Assembly (NCBI RefSeq): GCF_000429345.1
Contig: NZ_AUBR01000001.1
Coordinates: 1-64,000, forward strand
Source: Desulfovirgula thermocuniculi DSM 16036
Lineage (GTDB): Bacteria; Bacillota; Desulfotomaculia; Desulfotomaculales; Desulfovirgulaceae
Direction: 5' to 3'
DNA: 64,000 nt
The notes under the pieces are model-generated. The model ran no database searches. It was not told the DNA's origin and saw only the letters and a program-made list of their open reading frames with translations. The position numbers and the translations under genes are program-made. Positions 1-7,037 of the stretch are shown here, piece after piece (position 1 is the first letter of the stretch; each line of letters starts with the position of its first letter).

Positions 1-139
1 AAAGACTCACGGTAAGATGTCAAGGACCAGAAAATGGGATTTAGAGAAGCACGGATTAAAGAAGACAATAATTACCCTACTCCCAACCATCTGGTAACAG
101 TTGGCAAAAGGAGTGTGAGAAAGGTCTTGTCTAAGGGTG

Positions 140-1375
140 TTAATTCACCACCGTCCCCTTGTAGATTTGGCCTTTGCTCAGCAGCGCAAAGACCAGTCTT
201 ACCAGTTTGCGGGCAGTCAAGACCAGCGCCCGTTTATGCTGGTGCTTGGTAACCTCGTGGTATTTGCGCTGGTAGTAGGCCTTATACTCCTCGTTGTGCA
301 CCCGCAACGAGTTAGCAGCCTGGACCAGGTAATAGCGCAAGTAGCGGTTGCCACTTTTAGTCAGGCGGCGTTCTTCGGCCTCAAAATCTCCTGATTGGTA
401 GCGGGTCCAGGTAAGGCCTGCATATTGAGCCAGGGCAGCTTGGTCTTTAAAGCGCTTGATGTCGCTGATTTCGGCGATGATGCCGGCAGCTGAGACGGGG
501 CCAAAGCCCTTTACGCTGGTCAGGGTCTGAGGAATAGCGTTTAGTTCCCGGCAAATAACCTTATCCAGCTGCTTGAGCTGCTTTTTGAGGTGGTCGATAT
601 TCTGCAGGGTAAGGGAAAGGGCCACCTCGCAAGCTTCAAGCATTTTGGGGTTAAGCCGGTAAGCACGGTTAGCTGCCTGTTTTAGGGCCTTAGCCACCTC
701 CTCTGGTGAGACCAGTTTGTTGTTACTGTGGGCCTGGATGAATTCTGCCAATTCTTCCAGTGGCATTTCAAGCAGTTCGTCTGGTGTAAACTCCTGCAGA
801 ACTGCTAGGGAAGCCTTGCTGAAAGTATGGTTAAAGGGTTTGTCCTTACGGTAGTTAGAGAACTTGAGGAAGAGAAGGTTTAGGGCCCGGTTTTTCTCAG
901 CCGTCACCATCTCTACCAGGTGGAGGCGGAGGCGGGTAAGCTGGCGTAAGGGTTCGGTAACCGTGGCTTCGCGGCTGTAGGGTGTGAGGTGCCCGAAGCG
1001 CACTCGTTCCGCAATGATGTAAGCATCGAGAGCATCTGTTTTAGGGCGTTTTGAGCCGAAAGCCTTTTTAAAACCGGCTACCATAACAGGGTTTATTTCA
1101 TAGACCCTGGTAGAGTATGGCATAAGCTGGGTGGCGTCCAGGAGGAACTCGCGGAGGTGGACGCCGTAGACCGAAGTGGCCTCTAACCCGATATGAAGTT
1201 GCTGGATGTTGAACTTACGTGCGAGGGCATCCAGCACTTCAACCAAAGTAGAAGCGCCCTCAAGGTCGTTAGGGAAAGACTTAGCAGGAGCGAGCTGGTG
1301 CCCTTGCTCATCGAGGCATACCAAGTCACACTTAAGGGCACTGATGTCAATGCCTGCGAAGATGGCCTGGGCCAA
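140..1375 (-). CDS. IS110-family transposase (DEDD recombinase)
   Basis: A 411-residue protein with the two-domain layout of IS110 transposases. The N-terminal RuvC-like DEDD domain shows GIDIS near residue 8, LEATS near 63-67 and TDALDA near 118. The C-terminal Transposase_20 domain shows SVKGFGPVSAAGIIAEI and ends with QAANSLR, which holds the family's nucleophilic serine. Length is normal for the family and no frameshift is visible, so it is probably active. Its GC content is lower than that of the element next door, which fits an independent insertion. Start is ATG at 1375. Confidence 0.93.
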   Translation of the reverse strand: MAQAIFAGIDISALKCDLVCLDEQGHQLAPAKSFPNDLEGASTLVEVLDALARKFNIQQLHIGLEATSVYGVHLREFLLDATQLMPYSTRVYEINPVMVAGFKKAFGSKRPKTDALDAYIIAERVRFGHLTPYSREATVTEPLRQLTRLRLHLVEMVTAEKNRALNLLFLKFSNYRKDKPFNHTFSKASLAVLQEFTPDELLEMPLEELAEFIQAHSNNKLVSPEEVAKALKQAANRAYRLNPKMLEACEVALSLTLQNIDHLKKQLKQLDKVICRELNAIPQTLTSVKGFGPVSAAGIIAEISDIKRFKDQAALAQYAGLTWTRYQSGDFEAEERRLTKSGNRYLRYYLVQAANSLRVHNEEYKAYYQRKYHEVTKHQHKRALVLTARKLVRLVFALLSKGQIYKGTVVN

Positions 1376-1700
1376 GGGTTATCCCTCCTTGGGTTGGCCC
1401 AGATTAGGGGTGTGCCCTGCGGGTGCGGCGCGTAACAACCTCGCGGGGCGATGAGAGCTTGACAGTACACTTGGGGGTGCACCCCTGGTCTGCTGAGCCC
1501 AGGGGCCAAGTGAACTGCTGGCTCAGCTCACGCGTAAGAAATATGCGCCGCACCGCATGGGTCTCACTCTTTCCTAAGTAGTCACCGGGTTTAACCGGGC
1601 TACAGGAGGTGCTTAGAGTGACCCCGGACCAACCTATGTTGATCTTCGCAGAGGCACACCAGGTTATCAAGAACCCTTTAAGAATTCCTGGCTGGGGTTA
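1376..1700 (-). ncRNA. Candidate bridge RNA / non-coding end of the IS110 element
   Basis: About 325 bp upstream of the transposase start hold no supported gene. The sequence is structured: CACTTGG at 1466-1472 pairs with CCAAGTG further right, enclosing a second CCCTGG/CCAGGG stem. IS110-group elements are known to encode a bridge RNA in the long non-coding end upstream of the recombinase gene. Assigning this region to that role is inference, and the element tips were not defined. A 9-bp inverted repeat GGTTATCAA/TTGATAACC lies near 1663-1708, just outside or at the edge. Confidence 0.4.
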
Positions 1701-1743
1701 TTGATAACCTTCGGACTAAATTATACGAGGAGGTGAAATCGCA

Positions 1744-2814
1744 TTGAACGCGCTTGTTGCTTGGCTACGCAGTGACCGCGGCGCAATCCTCGCCGACCCC
1801 CTCGCCGCGCTGGCCACCGGCCTGCTGGCCCTGGCCCACCACGACCCGGCCACAATAGCCACGCTGGCGCTGGTCCTGGTGCCGGTGCTGGCGGGGATGG
1901 CCGCGGGTGCGGGAAGGTGGGAGTGGGACTGCGGGGGAAAGGTACTGCTGGTAGAAAAGAATGCCGCACGCGATTCTGCTCTGGCACGCGTTCCCGAAGA
2001 AGGGATAGAAAAAACAACAACGACGCACACGGGAGAGAAGGTTACAGCGGTAACCTGGCAGTGGGAAGGTGACAAACGTGTTTTCCTCATACCCGCAAAC
2101 ATCCTTGAAACGTTCATAACTGCTGCGCCTCTTGCCCGCGACCTAATTCTAATAGTAAGCCATATGTACCGTGAACAAGGATTTCCTGCGGACCGTGTTG
2201 TAGTCACCAGCTACAGAAAACTGGCCGAAAACTTAGGACTGGCCTGGGGCGGCACGACCACCAGAGAAGATCTAGAAAACGCGCTACTGGTGGCCAGGTG
2301 GTATACTATCCAAAACCATCCGGTCATCAGGAAAATACAAGGCGGTAAGGTGAAAGAAAAGGGAGAAATCACTTTCGGGTTCATCTCCTGGTGGGAGCGC
2401 CTAACTATGGTGGACGGGAGAAATATCCCGCGAAATAAGCAACCGCTGAGGATATGCCTGACCGAACCATATGCGTGGGCAATAGTACACCTCCCTCCCG
2501 CTCCCGTACCGGCCTTGGCGCTGGAAGCGGCACACAAGGCCCCAAGGAGGCTGAAAACGCCGGTCAAAAACCTGATTTACTACCTAGCCGCGAGGGTCCC
2601 GCTGGAGCGTGTGAGCTTAAGCACCAACACCTTGGCCGAGATCCTGGGTTTCCAAAACAGCCACAGGACCGAACTTATCCGCTCAATCGAGAACGTGATC
2701 AAGGTTTTGCACCCGGTGATGGTCAAAAATTACGACCGCAAGGATGACGTATACGAGATCCACCTGACAGGGAAAGCGGTTCCCCAGAAAGGAGATACCC
2801 CAAGGGGGTACTGA
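1744..2814 (+). CDS. Replication-initiator-like protein (winged helix)
   Basis: A 356-residue protein starting at TTG 1744 behind GAGGAGGTG. Residues about 125-240 and 275-345 look like the two winged-helix halves of plasmid Rep proteins (TSYRKLAENLGL; later STNTLAEILGF and a VYEIHLTG wing). Four direct repeats follow the stop codon within 10 nt, which supports an initiator/iteron pair. Residues about 20-55 are hydrophobic (TLALVLVPVLAGMAAGAG) and look like a membrane segment, which is odd for an initiator. I do not recognise a specific Rep family; Rep is inferred from fold-like features and context. Confidence 0.55.
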   Translation: MNALVAWLRSDRGAILADPLAALATGLLALAHHDPATIATLALVLVPVLAGMAAGAGRWEWDCGGKVLLVEKNAARDSALARVPEEGIEKTTTTHTGEKVTAVTWQWEGDKRVFLIPANILETFITAAPLARDLILIVSHMYREQGFPADRVVVTSYRKLAENLGLAWGGTTTREDLENALLVARWYTIQNHPVIRKIQGGKVKEKGEITFGFISWWERLTMVDGRNIPRNKQPLRICLTEPYAWAIVHLPPAPVPALALEAAHKAPRRLKTPVKNLIYYLAARVPLERVSLSTNTLAEILGFQNSHRTELIRSIENVIKVLHPVMVKNYDRKDDVYEIHLTGKAVPQKGDTPRGY

Positions 2815-2823
2815 AGAAAAGAA

Positions 2824-2907
2824 TGGGAGGTAATATCGAAGCCGAATGGGAGGTAATATCGAAGAGATTGGGAGGTAATATCGAAGAAATTGGGAGGTAA
2901 TATCGAA
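2824..2907 (+). repeat. Four iterons (candidate replication origin)
   Basis: The 17-bp unit TGGGAGGTAATATCGAA occurs four times without a mismatch at 2824-2840, 2847-2863, 2869-2885 and 2891-2907. Spacing is 23, 22 and 22 bp, about two helical turns, so all copies face the same side of the DNA. Position directly behind the Rep-like gene is typical of an iteron origin. The repeats could also serve autoregulation. Confidence 0.8.
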
Positions 2908-3000
2908 ACCCCCGAACACGGGAAGCCTTGATACACCTGGCTTCATGGGTTCTCTGTTCGGTCCGTAGATCTTGTAGACTGTGTAGATACACATATATAG

Positions 3001-3060
3001 GGCCGCCCCCTTTTAAAGGGGGCGGCCCCTACACCCCCCATAGCCCCCCTCAAGGGGGGC
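3001..3060. other. Two perfect GC hairpins in the origin region
   Basis: GGCCGCCCCC at 3001-3010 pairs with GGGGGCGGCC at 3018-3027, and GCCCCCC at 3043-3049 pairs with GGGGGGC at 3054-3060 across a TCAA loop. No T-tract follows either, so they are not ordinary terminators. They lie between the iterons and the primase gene and could belong to the origin. The 379-bp gap 2815-3193 otherwise holds the iterons and the primase leader. Confidence 0.6.
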
Positions 3061-3124
3061 AAAAGTCCAGATTTTACGCGGCTTCGGGCACCCCCTGGGG
3101 GGTATCCGAGGCCACCCGAAGGAG

Positions 3125-3192
3125 CCAACCACCTCCAGCTGGGGATGGGCCTGCGCGCCCGCCCCGGCTTTTCTTTTTGTGGAGGTGGTTGG
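3125..3192 (+). promoter_or_regulatory. Long inverted repeat that covers the primase ribosome site
   Basis: A 13-bp strand at 3125-3137 is an exact reverse complement of 3180-3192, which contains the GGAGGTGG ribosome site of the primase-helicase gene. The 42-nt loop is GC-rich with a T-rich end. Folding would hide the Shine-Dalgarno, so this looks like translational control of the replication gene. Confidence 0.5.
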
Positions 3193-3193
3193 T

Positions 3194-5581
3194 GTGGACG
3201 AGTTAACGCGCTGGCTTGATGAGGAAGTTTACCCGCGCTTGAGCCACGAGCAATTTTTTTCCCACCTTGCCCGTTTCAAGCGTTCCGGGCGCGGCTACGT
3301 GGCCTGCTGCCCGGCGCATAGTGATCAGCACCCGTCTTTCTACATGCCAGACGGGCGTCCTTACGGTTTTTGTTACGCTTGCGGCCACCTAGTTACCTGG
3401 TGGCAGGCTCTAGAGCAGAATGGCCTTTCCGGGTGGCAGGTCATAGAAGAGTTAGCACGTATGGCAGGCGTGCCGCCTCTGGCCTTCGGTGACCCGGAGA
3501 AAGCCCGGCAGGCAGCGGAAGAAGCACGGCAAGTAGAGGAGTGGTGGCAGAAGTGCCGCGCGGCCCTCTGGGGGCCGGAGGGTGCGGACGTGCTGGAGTA
3601 CCTGCGCGGGCGGGGGTACGGTGACGACCTGATCCGGGAGATGGACGTGGGTGTTCACCCTGGATGCGCGGCGCCTGGTGGTTTAAAACTTCCACCGCAG
3701 GAGTACAGGCTTCTCATTCCTGCGCGTACTAGAGGCGGCAAGATACTAGGTTTCGCGGGCAGGCGGCTGGACGGCGGGGAGCCGAAGTACCAGTATTCTC
3801 CAGGTTTCAGTAGGTCCACCTTCCTGTGGGGCCTCTATCGCCTCCGCCGCGGCCAGGTCCCGGTGGTGGTGGAGGGTGTTTTGGATGCGGAAAGCCTTGC
3901 CGCGGCGGGCATAGAAGGCGTGGTGGCCCTGGGCGGCGCGCGGGCCAGCGGGGAGCAGACAAAAACCCTGGCGGGCTTCCCGCGTGTAATCCTGGCGCTA
4001 GACGGCGATGCCGCTGGCCGGGCCGGGACAATGGATCTTGTGCGGGTGCTAATTTCCGGCGGGACAAAGACCTACGTTGCCGACCTGCGCGGTGCCAAGG
4101 ACCCTGATGAACTCCTGCGGCAGAGCGGACCGGATGCGGTGCGGGAGGCCATCAGGCAAGCCACCAGCGGCCACAAGTGGCTTGTGCGGCAGTTGGCACC
4201 TGTGCCGGGCGCAACCGACCAGGAGCGGGACGCGGCGCTGGAGAAGGCGCTGGACTTTGCGGAGGCGCTTAGCGCGAGGTACCCCTTGGAGGCTAGGGAG
4301 GTACTGGACGAAGCATCATCCACCTTCGGGCTTCCCGCGCCTGTTTTGGCCGAAGCGGTGGAGCGCCTGGCGGCCAAAAAGAAAGAAAGGCGCCGCGAAG
4401 AAATCCTGGCCGAAGTGGCCAAGAAGGTGCAGGAAGCGCTGAAAGAAGGCAAACACGACCGGATTTTTGTTGTGGCCGATGAGGCGCGCAGCAAACTCGC
4501 CGAGCTGGAGGAACCTCCGCCTCCTGAACCTGCGGACGTATCCGCCCTGGAGGGCTACCTGGCCGCCTTTCCGGCGGGCTTGCGCTTTCCTTGGCCCACA
4601 CTGGATGCTTTGGTTCGCGTGGACCCCGGCGGATTGACGACAGTCGCCGCGGGGACCAGCCACGGTAAGAGCACCTTCCTCTACGCGCTTCTCCTGGCCT
4701 GGCTAGCTGCATATCCGGACGGGGCAATAGTGTTCTGGACAGGTGAAATCGCGGCGCCTCTCATCTGGGCCAGATTGGTCGGCGTCCTTGCCGGTGTGGG
4801 CATGAAAGAAGTTATGCGCCAGTACCGGGAGGGGTTCGCGCCGGAAGTGGTTAAAGCCAGGCAGGAGCTGGTCCGGCTGTGTGGGGAGAGACTTTTCATT
4901 TTTGATGACCCTGTGGGCACAGACGAACTAAGGGCGAAAGTGTGGGCTGTGATGAAGCGTCAGCAGGTGCTGGCGGTTTTTGTGGACTACTTGCAAATGC
5001 TTTTGCCTCCTGAGAAACCGGATGGTTCCAGGTACGCCACGCGGGAGCAGGAAGTTACTGCAATTGCGAAAGCCCTGCATGAACTTGGTCGGGACCTAAA
5101 CATAGCGGTAATCGCAGCGGCCCAGATTAATCGCGGTAACTTCCAGTATTCCCAGCGTCCCCGCCTGACGGACCTGCGCGAGAGCGGGGGGATAGAGCAG
5201 TATTCGCAGATGGTACTGGGCCTCTGGAACTCCAGCATGGCCGCCGGGGCGAAGGTGGCGGCTGAGGGTGTGGCACCTGCTGCGCCTGCGGAGGGATGGT
5301 ACTGGACGCCGCAGGGCAGCGAGAACAGCCTGGACGCGCAGGCGGCGCTGGCGATGGCGGCTAGCTGGGGCGGGGTACTACTGGAGGTGAATATTCTGAA
5401 ATCCCGCTGGCGCGGGAACGTGGGCAAGGCGGTGCCGCTAATACTAGATGGGCTGACCGGGCGAATAAACACCCTCCCGGACACGCCCGGACCTATGTTG
5501 CCCACGACTTCTTCTTCTACGGAAGAGAAGAAAGTGGTTTCGATTAGGAAGAAGGGGGCGGGGAATGGTGCGCAGGATTAG
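3194..5581 (+). CDS. Fused DnaG-type primase / DnaB-type helicase
   Basis: About 795 residues. Order: a CHC2 zinc finger near residues 35-65 (CCPAHSDQHPSF then FCYACG), a Toprim domain near 220-285 (VVVEGVLDAESLAAAG, LALDGDAAGRAG), a linker helix region, and a RecA-like helicase domain from about 480 with Walker A GTSHGKST, FVDYLQML and AAQINRG. This is the primase-helicase layout of phage T7 gp4 and many plasmids; it would prime and unwind at the element's own origin. The start is set by GGAGG at 3181-3185, giving GTG 3194; the longer reading from GTG 3179 lacks a ribosome site. It overlaps the next gene by 17 nt. Confidence 0.92.
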   Translation: MDELTRWLDEEVYPRLSHEQFFSHLARFKRSGRGYVACCPAHSDQHPSFYMPDGRPYGFCYACGHLVTWWQALEQNGLSGWQVIEELARMAGVPPLAFGDPEKARQAAEEARQVEEWWQKCRAALWGPEGADVLEYLRGRGYGDDLIREMDVGVHPGCAAPGGLKLPPQEYRLLIPARTRGGKILGFAGRRLDGGEPKYQYSPGFSRSTFLWGLYRLRRGQVPVVVEGVLDAESLAAAGIEGVVALGGARASGEQTKTLAGFPRVILALDGDAAGRAGTMDLVRVLISGGTKTYVADLRGAKDPDELLRQSGPDAVREAIRQATSGHKWLVRQLAPVPGATDQERDAALEKALDFAEALSARYPLEAREVLDEASSTFGLPAPVLAEAVERLAAKKKERRREEILAEVAKKVQEALKEGKHDRIFVVADEARSKLAELEEPPPPEPADVSALEGYLAAFPAGLRFPWPTLDALVRVDPGGLTTVAAGTSHGKSTFLYALLLAWLAAYPDGAIVFWTGEIAAPLIWARLVGVLAGVGMKEVMRQYREGFAPEVVKARQELVRLCGERLFIFDDPVGTDELRAKVWAVMKRQQVLAVFVDYLQMLLPPEKPDGSRYATREQEVTAIAKALHELGRDLNIAVIAAAQINRGNFQYSQRPRLTDLRESGGIEQYSQMVLGLWNSSMAAGAKVAAEGVAPAAPAEGWYWTPQGSENSLDAQAALAMAASWGGVLLEVNILKSRWRGNVGKAVPLILDGLTGRINTLPDTPGPMLPTTSSSTEEKKVVSIRKKGAGNGAQD

Positions 5582-6185
5582 GAGGCACAGCGAAAAAGCA
5601 CCAGCTTTTGCGCCTTATACTGGAGTGCGGCGGCTTTTAGCGCAGTCCGCCCCCGCCTCTGCGCCTATACCTGTACCCGCACCTGCCCCTGCTCTGGGGC
5701 AGGTGCGGGAGGTCCAGGAAGGTCAGCGGGGCCAGTGCCAGGACTGGCGACCCTCCTGGGAAGAGGAGGCGCTTGCCTGGGCGAAGGAGAACGCGCCGGC
5801 GCTTGCGGCCTGGGTGCTGGCCGCGGAGGAGCGGTGCAAGCTGGCCTGGGCCTGGGAGCCTTGGGCGGAGGAGGAGGCGTGGGCGGAGTGGGAGTTGGCC
5901 CGCCGGGAGCTGCGTGCGGCCTGGGAGCGGGCTACCGGGCAGGGCCAACAGGGCCAGGGCTGGCAGCAGGGGGAGCAGTGCCAGGAGCGGGAGCTGGGCT
6001 TCGAGGAGGCGGAGGCGGCCTGGGGCGGGTTTGAGCGGGTCTGGGATCTTACTGATGCCCAGGCCGCGTCCCTGGATCGCCTCTTTAACCAGAAGGGTCC
6101 GGTGCTGGTGCGGACTGCGCGGGGCTGGCTGAGCGCGGAAGAGTGGCAGGAGAAGTTGGAGCGGTTGGCGGGTCGCCGGGCGTGA
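5565..6185 (+). CDS. Hypothetical Glu/Trp/Ala-rich protein
   Basis: 206 residues starting inside the end of the primase-helicase gene, so translation is probably coupled. Residues 30-50 are Pro/Ala-rich, and 60-150 are very rich in Trp, Glu and Ala (for example AWAWEPWAEEEAWAEWE), suggesting helical or coiled structure. The C-terminus has DLTDAQAASLDRLFNQ. I do not recognise the family. Context suggests an accessory factor for replication. Confidence 0.65.
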   Translation: MVRRIRRHSEKAPAFAPYTGVRRLLAQSAPASAPIPVPAPAPALGQVREVQEGQRGQCQDWRPSWEEEALAWAKENAPALAAWVLAAEERCKLAWAWEPWAEEEAWAEWELARRELRAAWERATGQGQQGQGWQQGEQCQERELGFEEAEAAWGGFERVWDLTDAQAASLDRLFNQKGPVLVRTARGWLSAEEWQEKLERLAGRRA

Positions 6186-6237
6186 GACCGAGACCTGGCC
6201 TTTTTTAGTAGGGGCTGAGGGAAGGAGGTGATCCTGC

Positions 6238-6681
6238 TTGGCCCGACGCCGGAGGGCTGTTCTGGTGCCGGGGAAGCCGAAGCCAGCGCTGTACTTGCGC
6301 TGGGAGAGCGACCCTGATAGGACGTATTACTACGCCTCGTGGTTGGAAGACCGGCCGCCGTGGTACTGTTCCCGGTGTGGTTCCCGCTACGTGGTCTGCG
6401 TGGATGGGGACATGGCCAGGTTTTACATCTGCGTGGTGTGTTACTCAGGTATATGGTATTGTTGCTACGAGGTCGACCGCTGCCCCTTCTGCAGCAGGTT
6501 GGCCGAGGGGTTGTGGGTCCCCTGCCCCTCTTGCGGCGTCCTGGTCGCCCCCCCGAGCAGGGAACCCTTGCCGGGCGGGAAGGCGGTGCCCTTCCGCGTG
6601 CCCGGCCCTGCGGAGTTGCCGCACCCGGATCCCTCTAACATTTATCGCTTCAGGCGCGGGCGGGTAGCGGCGTACCGATGA
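6238..6681 (+). CDS. Cys-rich zinc-ribbon protein
   Basis: 147 residues from TTG 6238 behind GGAGGTGAT. Four or more CxxC knuckles are visible: CSRC, CVVC, CPFC and CPSC, plus a CC pair, with many Tyr and Trp residues between. These should bind two zinc ions. The basic N-terminus (RRRRA) would suit nucleic-acid binding. Family not recognised; first of about ten Cys-rich proteins in this element. Confidence 0.7.
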   Translation: MARRRRAVLVPGKPKPALYLRWESDPDRTYYYASWLEDRPPWYCSRCGSRYVVCVDGDMARFYICVVCYSGIWYCCYEVDRCPFCSRLAEGLWVPCPSCGVLVAPPSREPLPGGKAVPFRVPGPAELPHPDPSNIYRFRRGRVAAYR

Positions 6682-6702
6682 GGTCGGGAGAAAGGTTGGT
6701 GT

Positions 6703-6729
6703 GCCGGGCGTGAGCGGCCCGGCTTTTTT
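6703..6729 (+). terminator. Terminator-like hairpin
   Basis: GCCGGGC at 6703-6709 pairs with GCCCGGC at 6717-6723, followed by six T. Confidence 0.8.
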
Positions 6730-6845
6730 GTTAGGGAGCCTTTTCCCGCGGCCCGCTGTAGTCCTGGCGGGGAGGGGGTGGTGCGTGTGCGTGGTTGCCG
6801 GCGGGGCGCGGGGAGGGGCGAAAAATCCGGGAAGGAGGGATGCCC

Positions 6846-7013
6846 GTGGTGGACATTTTCAAGCGGTTTCTCCTCGGCGAGACCGGGGAGAGCGTGCCGT
6901 GGATCGTCGTGACCATCGCGGCGATCATAATCATCGTCACGGCCTTCCTGCACCTCCGCGACCACGTGAAGAACGCCGCGGAGGAGATCGGGAGGGCGCT
7001 GGAAGGAAAGTAA
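6846..7013 (+). CDS. Small single-pass membrane protein
   Basis: About 55 residues with one long hydrophobic helix (PWIVVTIAAIIIIVTAFL) after a short polar N-terminus and an amphipathic tail. Starts GTG 6846 or 6849 suit GAAGGAGGG at 6831-6839 better than ATG 6840, which is too close. The ...LGETGES... stretch ahead of the helix recalls type IVb (Flp) prepilins but does not match their site exactly. It precedes the large secreted protein gene by 24 nt. Confidence 0.65.
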   Translation: MVDIFKRFLLGETGESVPWIVVTIAAIIIIVTAFLHLRDHVKNAAEEIGRALEGK

Positions 7014-7037
7014 ACTACTGACTGGAGGTGGTCTGTC

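Noticed and set aside
2824-2907. Possible CRISPR array
   Set aside because: Repeats are 17 bp with 5-6 bp between them and no unique spacers; no cas genes are near. Iterons explain them better.
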